From Mesobacterium pallidum (GTDB lineage: Bacteria > Pseudomonadota > Alphaproteobacteria > Rhodobacterales > Rhodobacteraceae), in assembly GCF_019966535.1 (NCBI RefSeq), contig NZ_JAIMID010000015.1, forward strand, positions 85,799-149,798: a stretch of DNA of 64,000 bases, in the 5' to 3' direction. Made by a program: the position numbers and the translations under genes. Under the pieces are notes generated by a model that saw only the letters and a list, made by a program, of their open reading frames with translations, ran no database searches and was not told where the DNA came from. Positions within the stretch are counted from its first letter, which is position 1, and every line of letters starts with the position of its first letter. Below are positions 24,001 through 25,533 of the stretch, piece after piece.

Positions 24001-24346
24001 TGGGACGTTCGACCTCGTCATCGTTCAGCGATCCGGTGCGGCTGACGTTGCCGGGGCCTTCCAGCCGCCAGGACAGTTCGGACGGGGTCAGGCTGTCGAG
24101 CGTGACGCGGGTCGGTTCGCTGATCGTGATCTGGTAGCTGTCGATCTCGCCCGGGACCGAGATCGTGCCGGCGATGGGAAAGAGATCGGCCGAGAGCAGC
24201 AGGCGCGGCTCCAGCGTCTCCATCAGCACGCGGCGCGAGACGGTGCCCCTGGCGAGGTCGGAGCCGGGCGCATCGTCGCCCGTCCCGCCACGGCGGGAAT
24301 CAGGCGCGTCACGCCGCATCTGGTTCTTCCGGTGATCCGCGCTCAT
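1..24346 (-). CDS. Giant LEPR-XLL modular surface/secreted protein (partial, 3' end outside window)
   Basis: One frame stays open from an ATG at 24346 to the left edge, giving at least 8,115 residues with no stop. After a polar N-terminus comes the motif LEPRLLLSAD (residues 45-54), the LEPR-XLL signature found near the start of very large bacterial exoproteins. In order I then read: about 17 PPC-like beta-sandwich repeats (residues ~55-1815), about 17 CARDB repeats (~1826-4020), a PPC-like plus TIG-like stretch (~4030-4230), a long unassigned region, an Ig-like module, an NHL/SMP-30-like propeller (~4970-5220), about 9 He_PIG/cadherin-like repeats (~5431-6314), an RHS/YD-like module (~6510-6760), a dockerin-like pair (~6865-6900), Big/ZU5-like modules and a YVTN-like region (~7620-7950). 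No enzymatic domain was recognised. Likely role is adhesion or cell-surface matrix (inference). A type I export signal, if present, would lie outside the window. The neighbour transcribed away from it is a secretion-type adaptor. Start choice: the first ATG that includes the LEPR motif. Confidence 0.93.
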   Translation of the reverse strand, partial: MSADHRKNQMRRDAPDSRRGGTGDDAPGSDLARGTVSRRVLMETLEPRLLLSADLFPIAGTISVPGEIDSYQITISEPTRVTLDSLTPSELSWRLEGPGNVSRTGSLNDDEVERPIDLARGVYTLSISGSAYQTGAYAFELKDLADADALAFGSPTTVTLPTGQESAQFRFDGVTGERIYLDVGENSSNFGGRFLLLAPDGEIAFDAYNWWVDTGFTLKQTGQYTLQVEGRISNVEAQSVTFTATRAGTEQKGAVTLGTEVSASFDRHGEWHVHTLTLAANTRVSLSGTQTYGVPAWELRSDDGLVGSAQILPTAEAPQVFDLEAGTYRLVMRAGYNTGSYGFTLAQDGAYAGTPATRSTAAADFGDRLTGTMTSAGEIHRYTFVVTAETEAWLAPFTRNENVVYTLEGPEGGVLKAGPGVFYGETRHLAWLRPGQYTLSVAAATEAAGDYAFELVDRQRAAEVITPGTQVTTVLDDTAARRVYSVDLQAGDRIVFDPEAYDVTSGVYWQISYRLYAPDGHLIESLEEGAPYSEAVYVATDGTYMLEVTREDSARIAAASWTLHRSPVETQALALDTPTEMRIDTPGQVVDHVFDVDAATSITVDLVRSLAGAENLRVQLFRPDGTAETQRALTGSPDDLHYEVAAGRYTLRVWGLNDDTGAAEIAIRDGRGFSATAIGTQILGTMDPGERLLGYTFEARAGQVVTLDFAAFTGKTTSANPRVAVIGPDGDVRLDDDSYGTDRRFTATRDGRHVLLIDGPFGQSQPMTFDLTLRDASPTTQAITLGQTVEGAIDVPFQVRDFTFTLDDPTALYVDGQLPDDMYWQIYDDTDTALLSGSGRRLDSDTGTDARIDLAPGSYRMRISAYSAGNLPNYRFALRDMSDSAPLTMGADQAVTGDRQLQVFHVDLAAGAYLYLDALSRSGDAYWSIYDPTGARLDTQGTQSDMAIRTAMSGRYIVTFDGRTAVDTGWEMTYRASLATRTSQPMTPGVNATGTIDTPGSSVRHTFTLADGEVHYFDPQVSSTALSWRLEKDGVAIRDAISFQATDTPHVRFDLGPGDYALVVTGSGNFTGDYSFKLTPESDAVTLEDNVSTPLTTLRPASADALFKWDGVAGQVLDLDVLSYDNGNIAFSLYDPDGNAVHRSSYLRDTSGLLLRRTGTYVMVVSGWATLTDETATFAFAMREAERRAGATLTGTPLALGETASGNLGDSGVPDSYVITLTERTRIMFDGQTNSNRTWMELHDPWGRMAGGRALNTLLDTDIPRDDIVYDSWQLDLPPGTYRLDIGSFDAAAPYNLQLLDLDAGPRLDRGTPQVLLFDPATRAHAVTFTASAGERLAFEIGESDGVADRPRFMILGPEGQRISYSHYTHFVDFGAPTDGVYTLIIDGEPGEVAPNEITVTLRGNESTPIALGTAETVHLPDENSADRFSFSLDSDRRLLLDTQSIWTRNVGWSVIDADGVEWAGYHRSDNNTETFFSLPPGDYTLTLYSGTGHPDFPVTLHDLGAGAGIEIGADVDVSIGAARAARVYHFDGVAGQDLFFDIENPSAAYSDGYFRLVAPDGAMEDWQRMSDLSWTRLRMSGRWTLVTIPEINLSGPLTYDFRLIEPAVETHALTFGERRQDTIPEKRGWLDYSFTLPEDGEVYFDGQLNDGNARWAIYDASGRRMSGDTFNDDVGDSARTYLHAGSYTLRLSRADDLAVEMPFRLLSFAALQQVALGEPVPVRLDPGSVTRGFRFEGTAGQQILLHIAEGATYATTWRILGPDGEFIDGASSFLQPDPVALTKTGTYTLLLEGETGQIVPQEMRFSLLEVPQPGPATVTSAPRGAPDLVPSGLSVGAAGAITAGAPVAVSWTVTNAGDAATVPGRDRVILRRVDTGEIVGMRLTGDGTAVLAAGGSVNRSVTITLPGGALGAGALVAELELDIAGQVDEASGGLAREQNNGATVGFTALSDSLPDLVIEDLRVEPAGNYAPGDRVTVSWTTRNAGGVAVTAPFAEQLRVRNDSLWLDPVVVLEGLPFDPARDSALPPGASVARSVTITWPEGTDGTGRMLFDVVTDLDNVVAEDNDDGTGETNNIAEIAVLSVPDLVVQNLVIQPAAPQAGDTITLTWDVVNTGTAGVLTGFTDRLWVYNYTTRQWVYDQYIDFEPEGGTVLAAGQSRARSLVLTLPDGANGAGSLRFNVSLDYTGATRIVEDNEARDAENNNTAQIDFVSTERTYPDLRPTTPTVTGPLVAGGQVTVAWQVTNAGPVAAGQRLDRVVLSRDAVIGNEDDISLGGIGRGGLAAGASETLSLAVTLPGDAVGDWTLAVVVDANDVVTEGDGEADNITDPVPLTIAAGSAPDLWVASVLGPTEGSWGDTRSVTWRVENIGQLTAARDWVDRVYLSQDAVLDGGDILLAEVAAPDGPLAPGQDYVQSAEITIPGGLTDAWRLIVVTDADDTQGEGVNEDNNAGVALEPLRISSSPAPDLKVSDVAGPENGSPGAVARLTWRIDNLGEGTARAPWTDRVYLTQTGTTSGARYLGDYTHAAPLDPGAWRDVSFDVTLPNLADGAWQFLVVTDYNNRVYEIGREDNNSDVSEVTFGLATPNLKVANIQAPGTATSGEVIAVTWQVRNDGAGTAGAGRIDRIYLSQDGVVGGGDILIHESAARDALDAGAVDTQTADLSLPIEIRDGWQLIVLTDATDVVEEQSNEGDNTLSQALQVTLADHADLRVGNVTAPPLTVADPATITVGWTVTNISDARGSETGWTDEVWASTDSILGDGDDVLLGSYARIGRLAPGAAYVRSEAITLPPAFSQRLQIYVVTDAAGLVFEDGATANNRALVPHDVDVTRAPYADLRARMIRADAGTTSGTTLTLEWEVENFGIGATNTSSWIDLVALSANPDGTGQVATASFTHLGVMQVGDTYRRTAEIDVPEGLEGPYYVSVTTAPYRGPYEFVLGGNNRADPLTVQVALAPSADLKVQEIATETDATEGDEIDIAWRVVNQGQAPLSGSWTDRVLLVPDDPSKPSITLGTFTNSRSLAIGQTYQRTERVRLPAQIEGLYRVTVVTNTNRGIYEHGAAAENNTLVDDTALEVALNPRPNLKVGTIIVAPSVSAGGSVSASFEIINQGAVEATGAWEDRVYLSLDDKLSADDILISRTGNPLSLAPGESYTVTSDIGTVPLRWSNTAYVLVSTDAGSNVDEYPFDSDNLGSASFGVSALPRPDLVTSRVVAPVQAVYGSEIELRYRVTNLGQGQTLDDSWQDTIWIARDPRRPNTAAFADIAGADFLKGNSARLLAKVSHTGHLEVGDYYDMVVRVTIPADLPSGRYYITPWSDTYDAVLEDTLAINVNPDDPNEIDNNNYKGRAIDILGYEPVRPDLVISDVTTDAPVVAGTDQLVVNWTVTNEGLIDTLADGWIDRVYLSDREVLGTAGETLWHLGDIRRDGALAPDGSYTASQAFDLPPSARGMYVHVVTDASVRGREAVVEEDETNNLASGTADVTGTAADLRVIAVTASGPGTSGEPIDITYTVRNEGGDVWTGTQYWRDAVWLSKDPVLDRSRAYFLGQVLHDAGAGLAAGQSYTQTMAYDLPPGTDGAYYIHVATDVDSFGNLPRGESLSGTAASVIGTYQSTVYESTDDPTGNFGRGAVNVTYAEPDLKITDQTIPTDGTSGGPVTLAWEVTNQGSRATRESRWTDRVFLSADGSLDAQDYLLGELVHDGALGIGESYTATLDVILPIGIEGPFTIFIETDSDFDEGGSYQPSTIRAGLRGLGTAADAVDEFAGEGNNRTTGAITVEAAETANLEITRFDVPQRGITGQPVALTWEITNTGAFGTGGGWRDLVYLSRDESLDTKTDFFLGYHDHLSALEAGGKREVSLSALLPKGLSDSYFVYVVSDPLNGSFAGAVYEGGAESNVRSSAQPLVIDQVPPSDLTVDNVAITGGTAPGDSVTVTWAVTNDSAADASGDWVDSVYLSRDGSWDIGDVFLGRFAHGGGLAAGEAYAGSLTAELPVLAESSWRVLVRTDARNQVPEGAFEGNNTAAGIAPFTVTAPGITLGIPTTITLDGSDERLYRVDVEAGQTLRVALSGGDPDVPNEVFVRWDQPPTQAIFDASHDTVFGQLQEAIVSSTEAGSYYILVRSFGGSDGDPVAHTLKAEVLPFQVTDVSPDQGGSARFVTLTIDGAGILPGAIAKLSRPGVAEYLPVSVKSIDATRIIATFDLEDAPHGLYDVVVVNGDGEEAVEPYRYLVEREIERDVTVGLGGPRVVPAGEAGIYSVVVDSLTNVDTPYVHFTFGAPEMGSNDMAYGLPFLSFATNIGDGSDSPAAGLTGAQSGLNLGGQLLAPGYAYDLAAEGQAQMTFAVQTYPGLQALIDRDFEGIKTVLYARDPELAEADGLAGGIDALEAVDPLIHEIFTDPGFEVISGDLPWYLPFQFNVVAAATPMTRDEFVARQRADAETLRQAVLADETAVPALQALAADAAAWIDGFLAALEQAGLLREEADAPPVFESTRVTSLVAQLSQGLLLGPAGAEIASTGDLVDFYAQVRAWYGSTPSEPAPIARYDVRQPPRGLPYDVPVPVLPDAADYDQDLSRPTTFTAFNIYAPWLGAGAVNLPDFGSDATTGELEALDLDRFRDIAGVAAGEGTAWLRGPVGSGAGNWVPGDVALPHEIGFAVDAESPRPVRELRIVTELDEGLDARSFRLGGLTLGSLSLQVPPGRMVYQAELDLTATRGFVLRVSAGIDLGSRTATWLVQAIDPETGELLEGDGLEGLLLPGETGSVRYSAEGHADTADGVTVTASARVLTDIAPPEDTKPYSYRLDMAAPKTDYSVTRIPGTDDYAVTWTATDAAGGSGLRDVNVYASVDGGDFRVVGRELTGTSFTWTAPEGATVEILVLARDLAGNREAPPAGLGASGLDGETLDLGGTTAEGTTAATPLPEAEPTGSAPQNALFLEALAGVTATISPLRPGVFATSVAPFSFEAFVADLPGSQGGLGAMAVLGLPGGDALYSGGPDRGWLYRVDSDGLGADEPLARLDTPIFGMALDGAGRLWATTGGGALLQLDAETGEIMGRYGDSVTQAIAVKGAGQLYVSTGDGIAVFNVETERFTAFSDTRVDSLAVAPDGTLWGTSWPDRGRVLRFDAKGQAEVLATLDMPLDGLAFGAAGSEFAGLALLTTNRDGAGLSRILAMDIASRGIVTVAAATQHAEGIAALADGRVLVAHGAGLDVLRPLYAPEIVASTFEDGAITTLPVASFSLRFDDDMATSGVGSVLEPANYALVDGLGQLVPITGVRYDAALREVTLTFAALPRGDYAVSVSDTLQSARGVTMEAPRTYLFTRLEDVTANVDIQFQNTRFDRATGVATYEVIVTNTGTRPLRAPVQLTLDASDPTGAGRPLGGISSHDIWLIDLTPELGEDGMLAPGESAAALAVSLLLEPGERAPFAHGVRILPGSNTAPEVLENAPLVAEIGVLYEHQITATDLEGDPLGYVQMDGPAGMALDPDTGLLTWTPDATADELSTVTVRVYDDAGGFGEISWQIEIAEGTNTAPEISPPSDIITLAEGEEMRLPILAMDADLDRILLFADNLPQGAWLDQQTQELVWTPLPGQSGRYENVVLGVSDGAKESTVTFDIVVTPGNFAPVVATPAPLTVREGDPLRLALTAADPEGQALTFYAPLLPGGAEIDPATGLFSWTPRYTQAGSYAIPVDVTDGTLVTRIVLGIEVVNANGAPILQGFEDWTVTEGQGIFFRTPALDPDNPDFVLPERDFDGELVFYEGSQDPSVTYQLTGLPEGAAYDAETGQFTWLTDYADAGRYVMRLTATDDGDGTGVSASRSIDIVLVVEDLNRPPELPELPNRSVAGGEVIEIELSGIDPDGGPLLFAASATRAAGADQVDIDPNPVPLDGTSPLGRIVTREDGTTVLRLTPEEVDRGDWLIELTVEDDGNGTAAAAQSATGSFILSVEAGNLGPALSPVAGLVAVPGQPLSFVFAASDADRDLLTWDLAGLPPGATITPLETYGLARLDWTPAAGDIGTYPVTLTVTDSGAGDLDAAQSDAISFDVTVRSANGAPLLAPVAEITVAELDTLAHTFQATDPDGDPLTFAAEGLPTGAWLDPLTGELSFTPHSFQAGEYPITVQATDGLAHVSIEVTLIVTNTNRAPNFVPTPQQTGREGDPLSFRLLAADVDGDGVVFEPVGALPAGASLNARTGEFTWTPGYDQAGTYAISVRVRDAGGASATQNVAVEVLNRNRAPMPLVQNRAVVLGETLSLTLSASDPDADDTVTLRVENLPPTASFDPATNLLTFTPEAGDLGDLVLRVIADDGTEEVARALVLRVTRDPVPPIAVLDVTPSFPAQPGQTVTLSVSVSGFVPITGYRLLVDGAQVPLDDLGRAVIVPDAPGRISAVLEVTDADGRVGRMERSIAVRDAGDRSAPQLALALLDGAVLDGGIFGSVADPSLDHWSLTLVAGDGTEYLLGEGTDAINGQLGALPPEGLRSGFYRLRLEAVDVAGLGSFTDRLVEVLPQAGAFTLTETDATVTLAGVTLDLSRSYDATDAARAGDFGLGWRAGWRDLSLDAGPAVALNRALQAGDRIHLTAPDGTRMVFTARFETQRIAGFDKVTLVFDSSVPGYTLTHRGPLLVQAHGGLYDAVSGLPYSPFTRETDVLALTMPDGTEWTANGRGRLTGVTQDGTRLRLSDSGIIAPDGDAVEIMTGAFGTIAGLRLPDGGRLLYLYDEAGRLTFAGAASEAVTYGYETGGAGRLTTVIGDETRHWSYDASGAAIEAPSATHVGVLAEAEPLALSPAAGATETVTVTIRESELESAGGRMLLRVAVIGAAPAGLLLDGMAALETHRANGRTVATFAVDSAGLHVVTLTAAEAGAVTLALRAAGDVNGDGSVDSTDLGLWDAAPSDISGDGLRDARDRALLLQNYGLRANLAPIVTPARQKTYSDLGIRIDLGSMTGDPEGDAVFYEVTGAVGGTATLLADGRTVLFTPEAGRTDPARIMIRASDGYRWSAEQTLAVDISQAALESIAFSTRAPSLADGMRMDFGVTGTFADGGSVALPEGYVTLDFADPAVAGMTRGQLEGRSDGYTTLQAHRGAVTAATVVRVGQLSAYDEGLIAYGADVYPDAVMITEGAARQLLLFDLDGENVIQTRADEVQAYVVNGEIAEVTPDGRIIGLAEGETLVQVLFRATEVLVPVTVSAATVGDAIPVGAHGGIVENADGYQVAIAAGALNRDVTVTMTTLTEDQLAADPVPEGMGFEFAAAFDFDAGNAPMWIPAQFAIPTDLDPGDEVLFYHISDFLMPDGTIAKGYQEIDSGYVDANGFARTASPPHIGATSNGQMAVFKVNPSEVREVSGSVQVKAKGASDAVQSSAFVTNGVGGGVMMGALNAGANFVVNLPRTITELTTTLFNGDTLDFISSAILTIAAEAANYSVSMVGTANFTDFFGDLPEVTGYTVKLNTDVAEGSNLVTGPRFEVTGNKLYDTAEGGAPSYIVFGDFPEEELRELLLRTIESDSPELYVFSESSYGVAVRAEGRIEDGQQVLSVTPPRTVAVNQYRIAKPSTGFTATDLLDGISRFAEGNNVSGAVSDLKIRLSTVARVTADYRNSYLAVERGIEQPDDTEVATVQGLVDQLVVLRELPYPDPDSEETRTSLIARIPIGKLNPDGTPVRDGATTAPRQLVMSPDGARIYVGLERAGAIAVVDAVINWQIDADVLRDGINTIDIPGAPRISDILLNAAGTRLYAFDGASSLVYIIGTDPNDPATYHRVLGSRSLGRDWVNLKATLTPDFEQLVVTQDSTTDRDAGNQGNGRVAIFDLALLGTTQPMAGPDGTPDDPALRAEFGARDNGGGIFLRNPRGVQTHFGVDDGLVRAIVLDNGYRFNGAGYAGSIIVLMRDAGGTWVREKVAPFQFPLDEDPNTLTDPFAVSDPVDIVFSRDGRTGYVLGQRRYDWRYIDRNPNLAAETFPTISHRYFNPAGSNIAVVTGLLESTGATGPGSGESGGIKVIAATRGIPESWGTDLGLTADGGELIMSGGRLGTALVYDIAAMDELIRLVQDRDADGLFNRLYEFPLDDFGETGRTSTFGRSIGTVSLKVDERALYGVFRYSDGLEDIEILGTPEDWERYAPIVTGGIV
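3640..3759 (-). other. Dockerin-like pair of calcium-binding loops in the giant protein
   Basis: The reading frame gives GDVNGDGSVDSTDLGLWD followed, about 20 residues later, by DISGDGLRDARDRALLLQNYG. The two D-x-[N/S]-G-D-G-x-x-D loops, each with a short helix behind it, are the dockerin type I arrangement. Dockerins bind cohesins in cellulosomes; isolated dockerin-like pairs also occur in giant bacterial exoproteins. No cohesin partner is visible in this window. Confidence 0.7.
4080..4830 (-). other. RHS/YD-like module inside the giant protein
   Basis: The segment has the RHS N-terminal hallmark LDLSRSYDA ... GDFGLGWRAGW, then strands such as HLTAPDGTRMVF, LTMPDGTEWTANGRGRLTG and a YD-type blade LYLYDEAGRLTFAG followed by YGYETGGAGRLT. 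RHS/YD repeats build large beta cages or wound beta structures. Here only a short version is seen, with no cleaved toxin tip, so it looks structural (inference). Confidence 0.65.
5405..8056 (-). repeat. Array of ~9 He_PIG/cadherin-like Ig repeats in the giant protein
   Basis: Nine units of about 98 residues begin with N-x-[A/P]P (NTAPEV, NTAPEI, NFAPVV, NGAPIL, NRPPEL, NLGPAL, NGAPLL, NRAPNF, NRAPMP). Most contain a D-x-[E/D]GD-x-L strand, a LPxGAxxDxxTGxFxWTP block and a closing V-x-V-x-D strand. This is the putative-Ig (He_PIG) or dystroglycan/cadherin-like pattern that often binds calcium at inter-domain loops. A PKD-like module follows at about 5140-5400. Confidence 0.82.
8680..9450 (-). 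other. NHL/SMP-30-like beta-propeller segment in the giant protein
   Basis: Repeated short blades of the type LARLDTPIFGMALDGAGRLW, AIAVKGAGQLYVSTGDG and SLAVAPDGTLWGTSW recur about every 45 residues. They resemble NHL or gluconolactonase-type propeller blades. No catalytic residues were identified. The segment lies between an Ig-like module with WTATDAAGGSGL (about 9650-9950) and the cadherin-like array. Confidence 0.5.
11700..12284 (-). other. PPC-like plus IPT/TIG-like module inside the giant protein
   Basis: After the CARDB array one further PPC-like unit is seen (ITLDGSDERLYRVDVEAG ... AGSYYILVRSFGG). It is followed by an IPT/TIG-like Ig fold (VTDVSPDQGG ... VTLTIDGAGILPGA ... LYDVVVVNGDG). 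TIG domains are common in bacterial surface proteins. Sub-region of the 24-kb gene, boundaries approximate. Confidence 0.6.
12285..18873 (-). repeat. Array of ~17 CARDB repeats within the giant protein
   Basis: About 17 units of roughly 129 residues each begin with a version of [A/P]DL-x-[V/I] (PDLVPSG, PDLVIEDL, PDLVVQNL, PDLRPT, PDLWVAS, PDLKVSD, PNLKVAN, ADLRVGN and so on). They continue with W-x-[V/I]-x-N-x-G and end near DNN-type loops. This is the CARDB (cell adhesion related domain in bacteria) pattern. Many units also carry WxDRVYLSxD. The array starts right after the last PPC-like unit (A of APDL at residue 1826). Boundaries and count are visual estimates. Confidence 0.82.
18890..24184 (-). 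repeat. Array of ~17 PPC-like beta-sandwich repeats within the giant protein
   Basis: Roughly 17 diverged units of about 104 residues follow one another. Each has the pre-peptidase C-terminal (PPC)-like pattern: a leading [D/P]xxG...YxFxL segment, a hydrophobic strand ending in LD, a W/F-x-[L/I]-x-x-PDG turn, a closing [D/P]G-x-Y-x-L-x-[V/I] strand, and a linker such as ALTLG or VTLG. The units are diverged in sequence, which argues against very recent expansion. PPC domains are usually accessory domains of secreted proteins. The count is by eye and could be off by one or two. Confidence 0.75.
24185..24214 (-). other. LEPR-XLL motif of the giant protein
   Basis: Codons 45-54 read LEPRLLLSAD, preceded by SRRVLMET. 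This short motif marks the N-terminal region of a class of very long repeat-rich bacterial exoproteins. It fixes the reading frame and start of the 24-kb gene. Its biochemical role is not established to my knowledge; sorting or export is a guess. Confidence 0.85.
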
Positions 24347-24541
24347 CGCGCAGGGCCCGTCGCGTGGACCTTCCCCGGATCTCGAGCCCCCATGTCGTCC
24401 CTCATGGCTCAGCGAAATCGATTGACCCGGCACAAGCGCAACGGAATGCTCGAAATTGAACTGGCAGCTCGGGCAAAAATTGATGTCCCGGTGCGCACCG
24501 CGCGGGTAGAATTCTTGTCTTAACGCGCCGACGCTAGCACT

Positions 24542-25429
24542 ATGATCCCGCATTCTCCAAGGGAAAAAGCACAAGTGGAGCCTTTGCCCATACACACCCG
24601 ACTCGCTTTTGCAAATCGCTTTGGCAGGCCCCGGATGGCAGTCTTTTCGGCTGCGATCTGCCTGTCCTGCGGGCCGCTGTCGGCGCAGGACAGCGTCGAT
24701 TGCCTTGTCCGCGCGCAGGAGGTCGCGCGCATCGGCGCGGCGACGCGGGGCGTGGTCGAGCAGATCCATGTGGACCGCGCGGACCGGGTCCGGCAGGGCG
24801 AGGTCCTGGCCGAGCTTGAGGCGAGCGCCGAGGCGGCACAGGTCGCGCTGGCCAAGCTGAAGCTGGGCAGCGACATCGCGGTGCGGCTGGCCCAGGCCAA
24901 GGCCGAAACAGCCGAGTTGCGCGCCGAGCGGCTGACCCGGCTTGGCCGCCAGAACCTCGTGCCGCGCAGCGAGCAGGAAGAGGCGATGCTGGCCGCCCGC
25001 ACCGCCCGGCTGGAGGAGGAGCAGGCGCGGCTCGACCTCCGTGTGGCCGGGGTCGAGCTGGCCGCTGCCGAGGCCGCGCTCGAGCGCAAGCGCATCCGCG
25101 CGCCGTTCGACGGGGTGGTGACCGACCGGCTGATGTCGGTGGGCGAACTGTACAACGAACAGGAGCCGATGCTGGTCGTGGCGCGGATCGACCCGCTGGT
25201 GGTCGACAGCTACCTTCCGGGCGACATGCGCGAAGCGGTGAGCGCCGGGATGGAGGCGCGGCTGGTTCTGGAATCGGGGCAGGAGGTCATGGCCAAGGTG
25301 GACGTGATCGACCCGGTGCTCGACGCGGCGACGGGGACGTTCGGCATCCGGCTGGGCCTGCCGAACCCCGAGGGCGCGATCCTGGCCGGACAAAGCTGCC
25401 AGCTGTGGCTGGGTGGGGGCGCGAACTGA
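24542..25429 (+). CDS. HlyD/RND-type periplasmic adaptor (membrane fusion protein), orphan
   Basis: Likely periplasmic adaptor that bridges an inner-membrane pump and an outer-membrane channel. The 295 residues show an N-terminal segment with a hydrophobic core (AVFSAAICLSCGPLSAQ, possible signal peptide), a first lipoyl half (RGVVEQIHVDRADRVRQGEVLAELE), an Ala/Glu/Arg-rich helical hairpin (~85-180), a second lipoyl half (IRAPFDGVVTDRLMSVGELYNEQEPM), and a beta-barrel region. It is shorter than classical HlyD (~480 aa) and closer to RND adaptors. No pump or TolC gene is adjacent. It is transcribed away from the giant LEPR-XLL gene with a 195-base gap that also holds a possible TTGACC-N17-AATGCT promoter from 24422. 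An ATG at 24635 is an alternative start, but it would remove the Arg-rich n-region. A partnership with export of the neighbouring large proteins is inferred from position only. Confidence 0.8.
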   Translation: MIPHSPREKAQVEPLPIHTRLAFANRFGRPRMAVFSAAICLSCGPLSAQDSVDCLVRAQEVARIGAATRGVVEQIHVDRADRVRQGEVLAELEASAEAAQVALAKLKLGSDIAVRLAQAKAETAELRAERLTRLGRQNLVPRSEQEEAMLAARTARLEEEQARLDLRVAGVELAAAEAALERKRIRAPFDGVVTDRLMSVGELYNEQEPMLVVARIDPLVVDSYLPGDMREAVSAGMEARLVLESGQEVMAKVDVIDPVLDAATGTFGIRLGLPNPEGAILAGQSCQLWLGGGAN

Positions 25430-25439
25430 CGCCTGCCCG

Positions 25440-25533
25440 CGTCAGGCGGGCTGCGTCAGGCATGTGACGTCAGGCGGGCGGCGTCAGGCGGCGTCAGGCA
25501 GGTGACGTCGGGCGGGCGGCGTCAGGCGCAGGC
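25440..25533. repeat. Tandem imperfect 14-base repeats (core CGTCAGGC)
   Basis: Seven successive units each start with CGTCAGGC or CGTCGGGC. Most are 14 bases long, with two alternating tails, GGGCGG/GGGCTG and ATGTGA/AGGTGA. One unit is shortened to 10 bases. The array lies between the adaptor and the methyltransferase and runs into the last codons of the latter. The methyltransferase stop codon (25494-25496) is inside the array. Confidence 0.8.

Noticed and set aside
25440..25533. CRISPR array
   Set aside because: Units are 14 bases, contiguous and without unique spacers; no cas gene is nearby.
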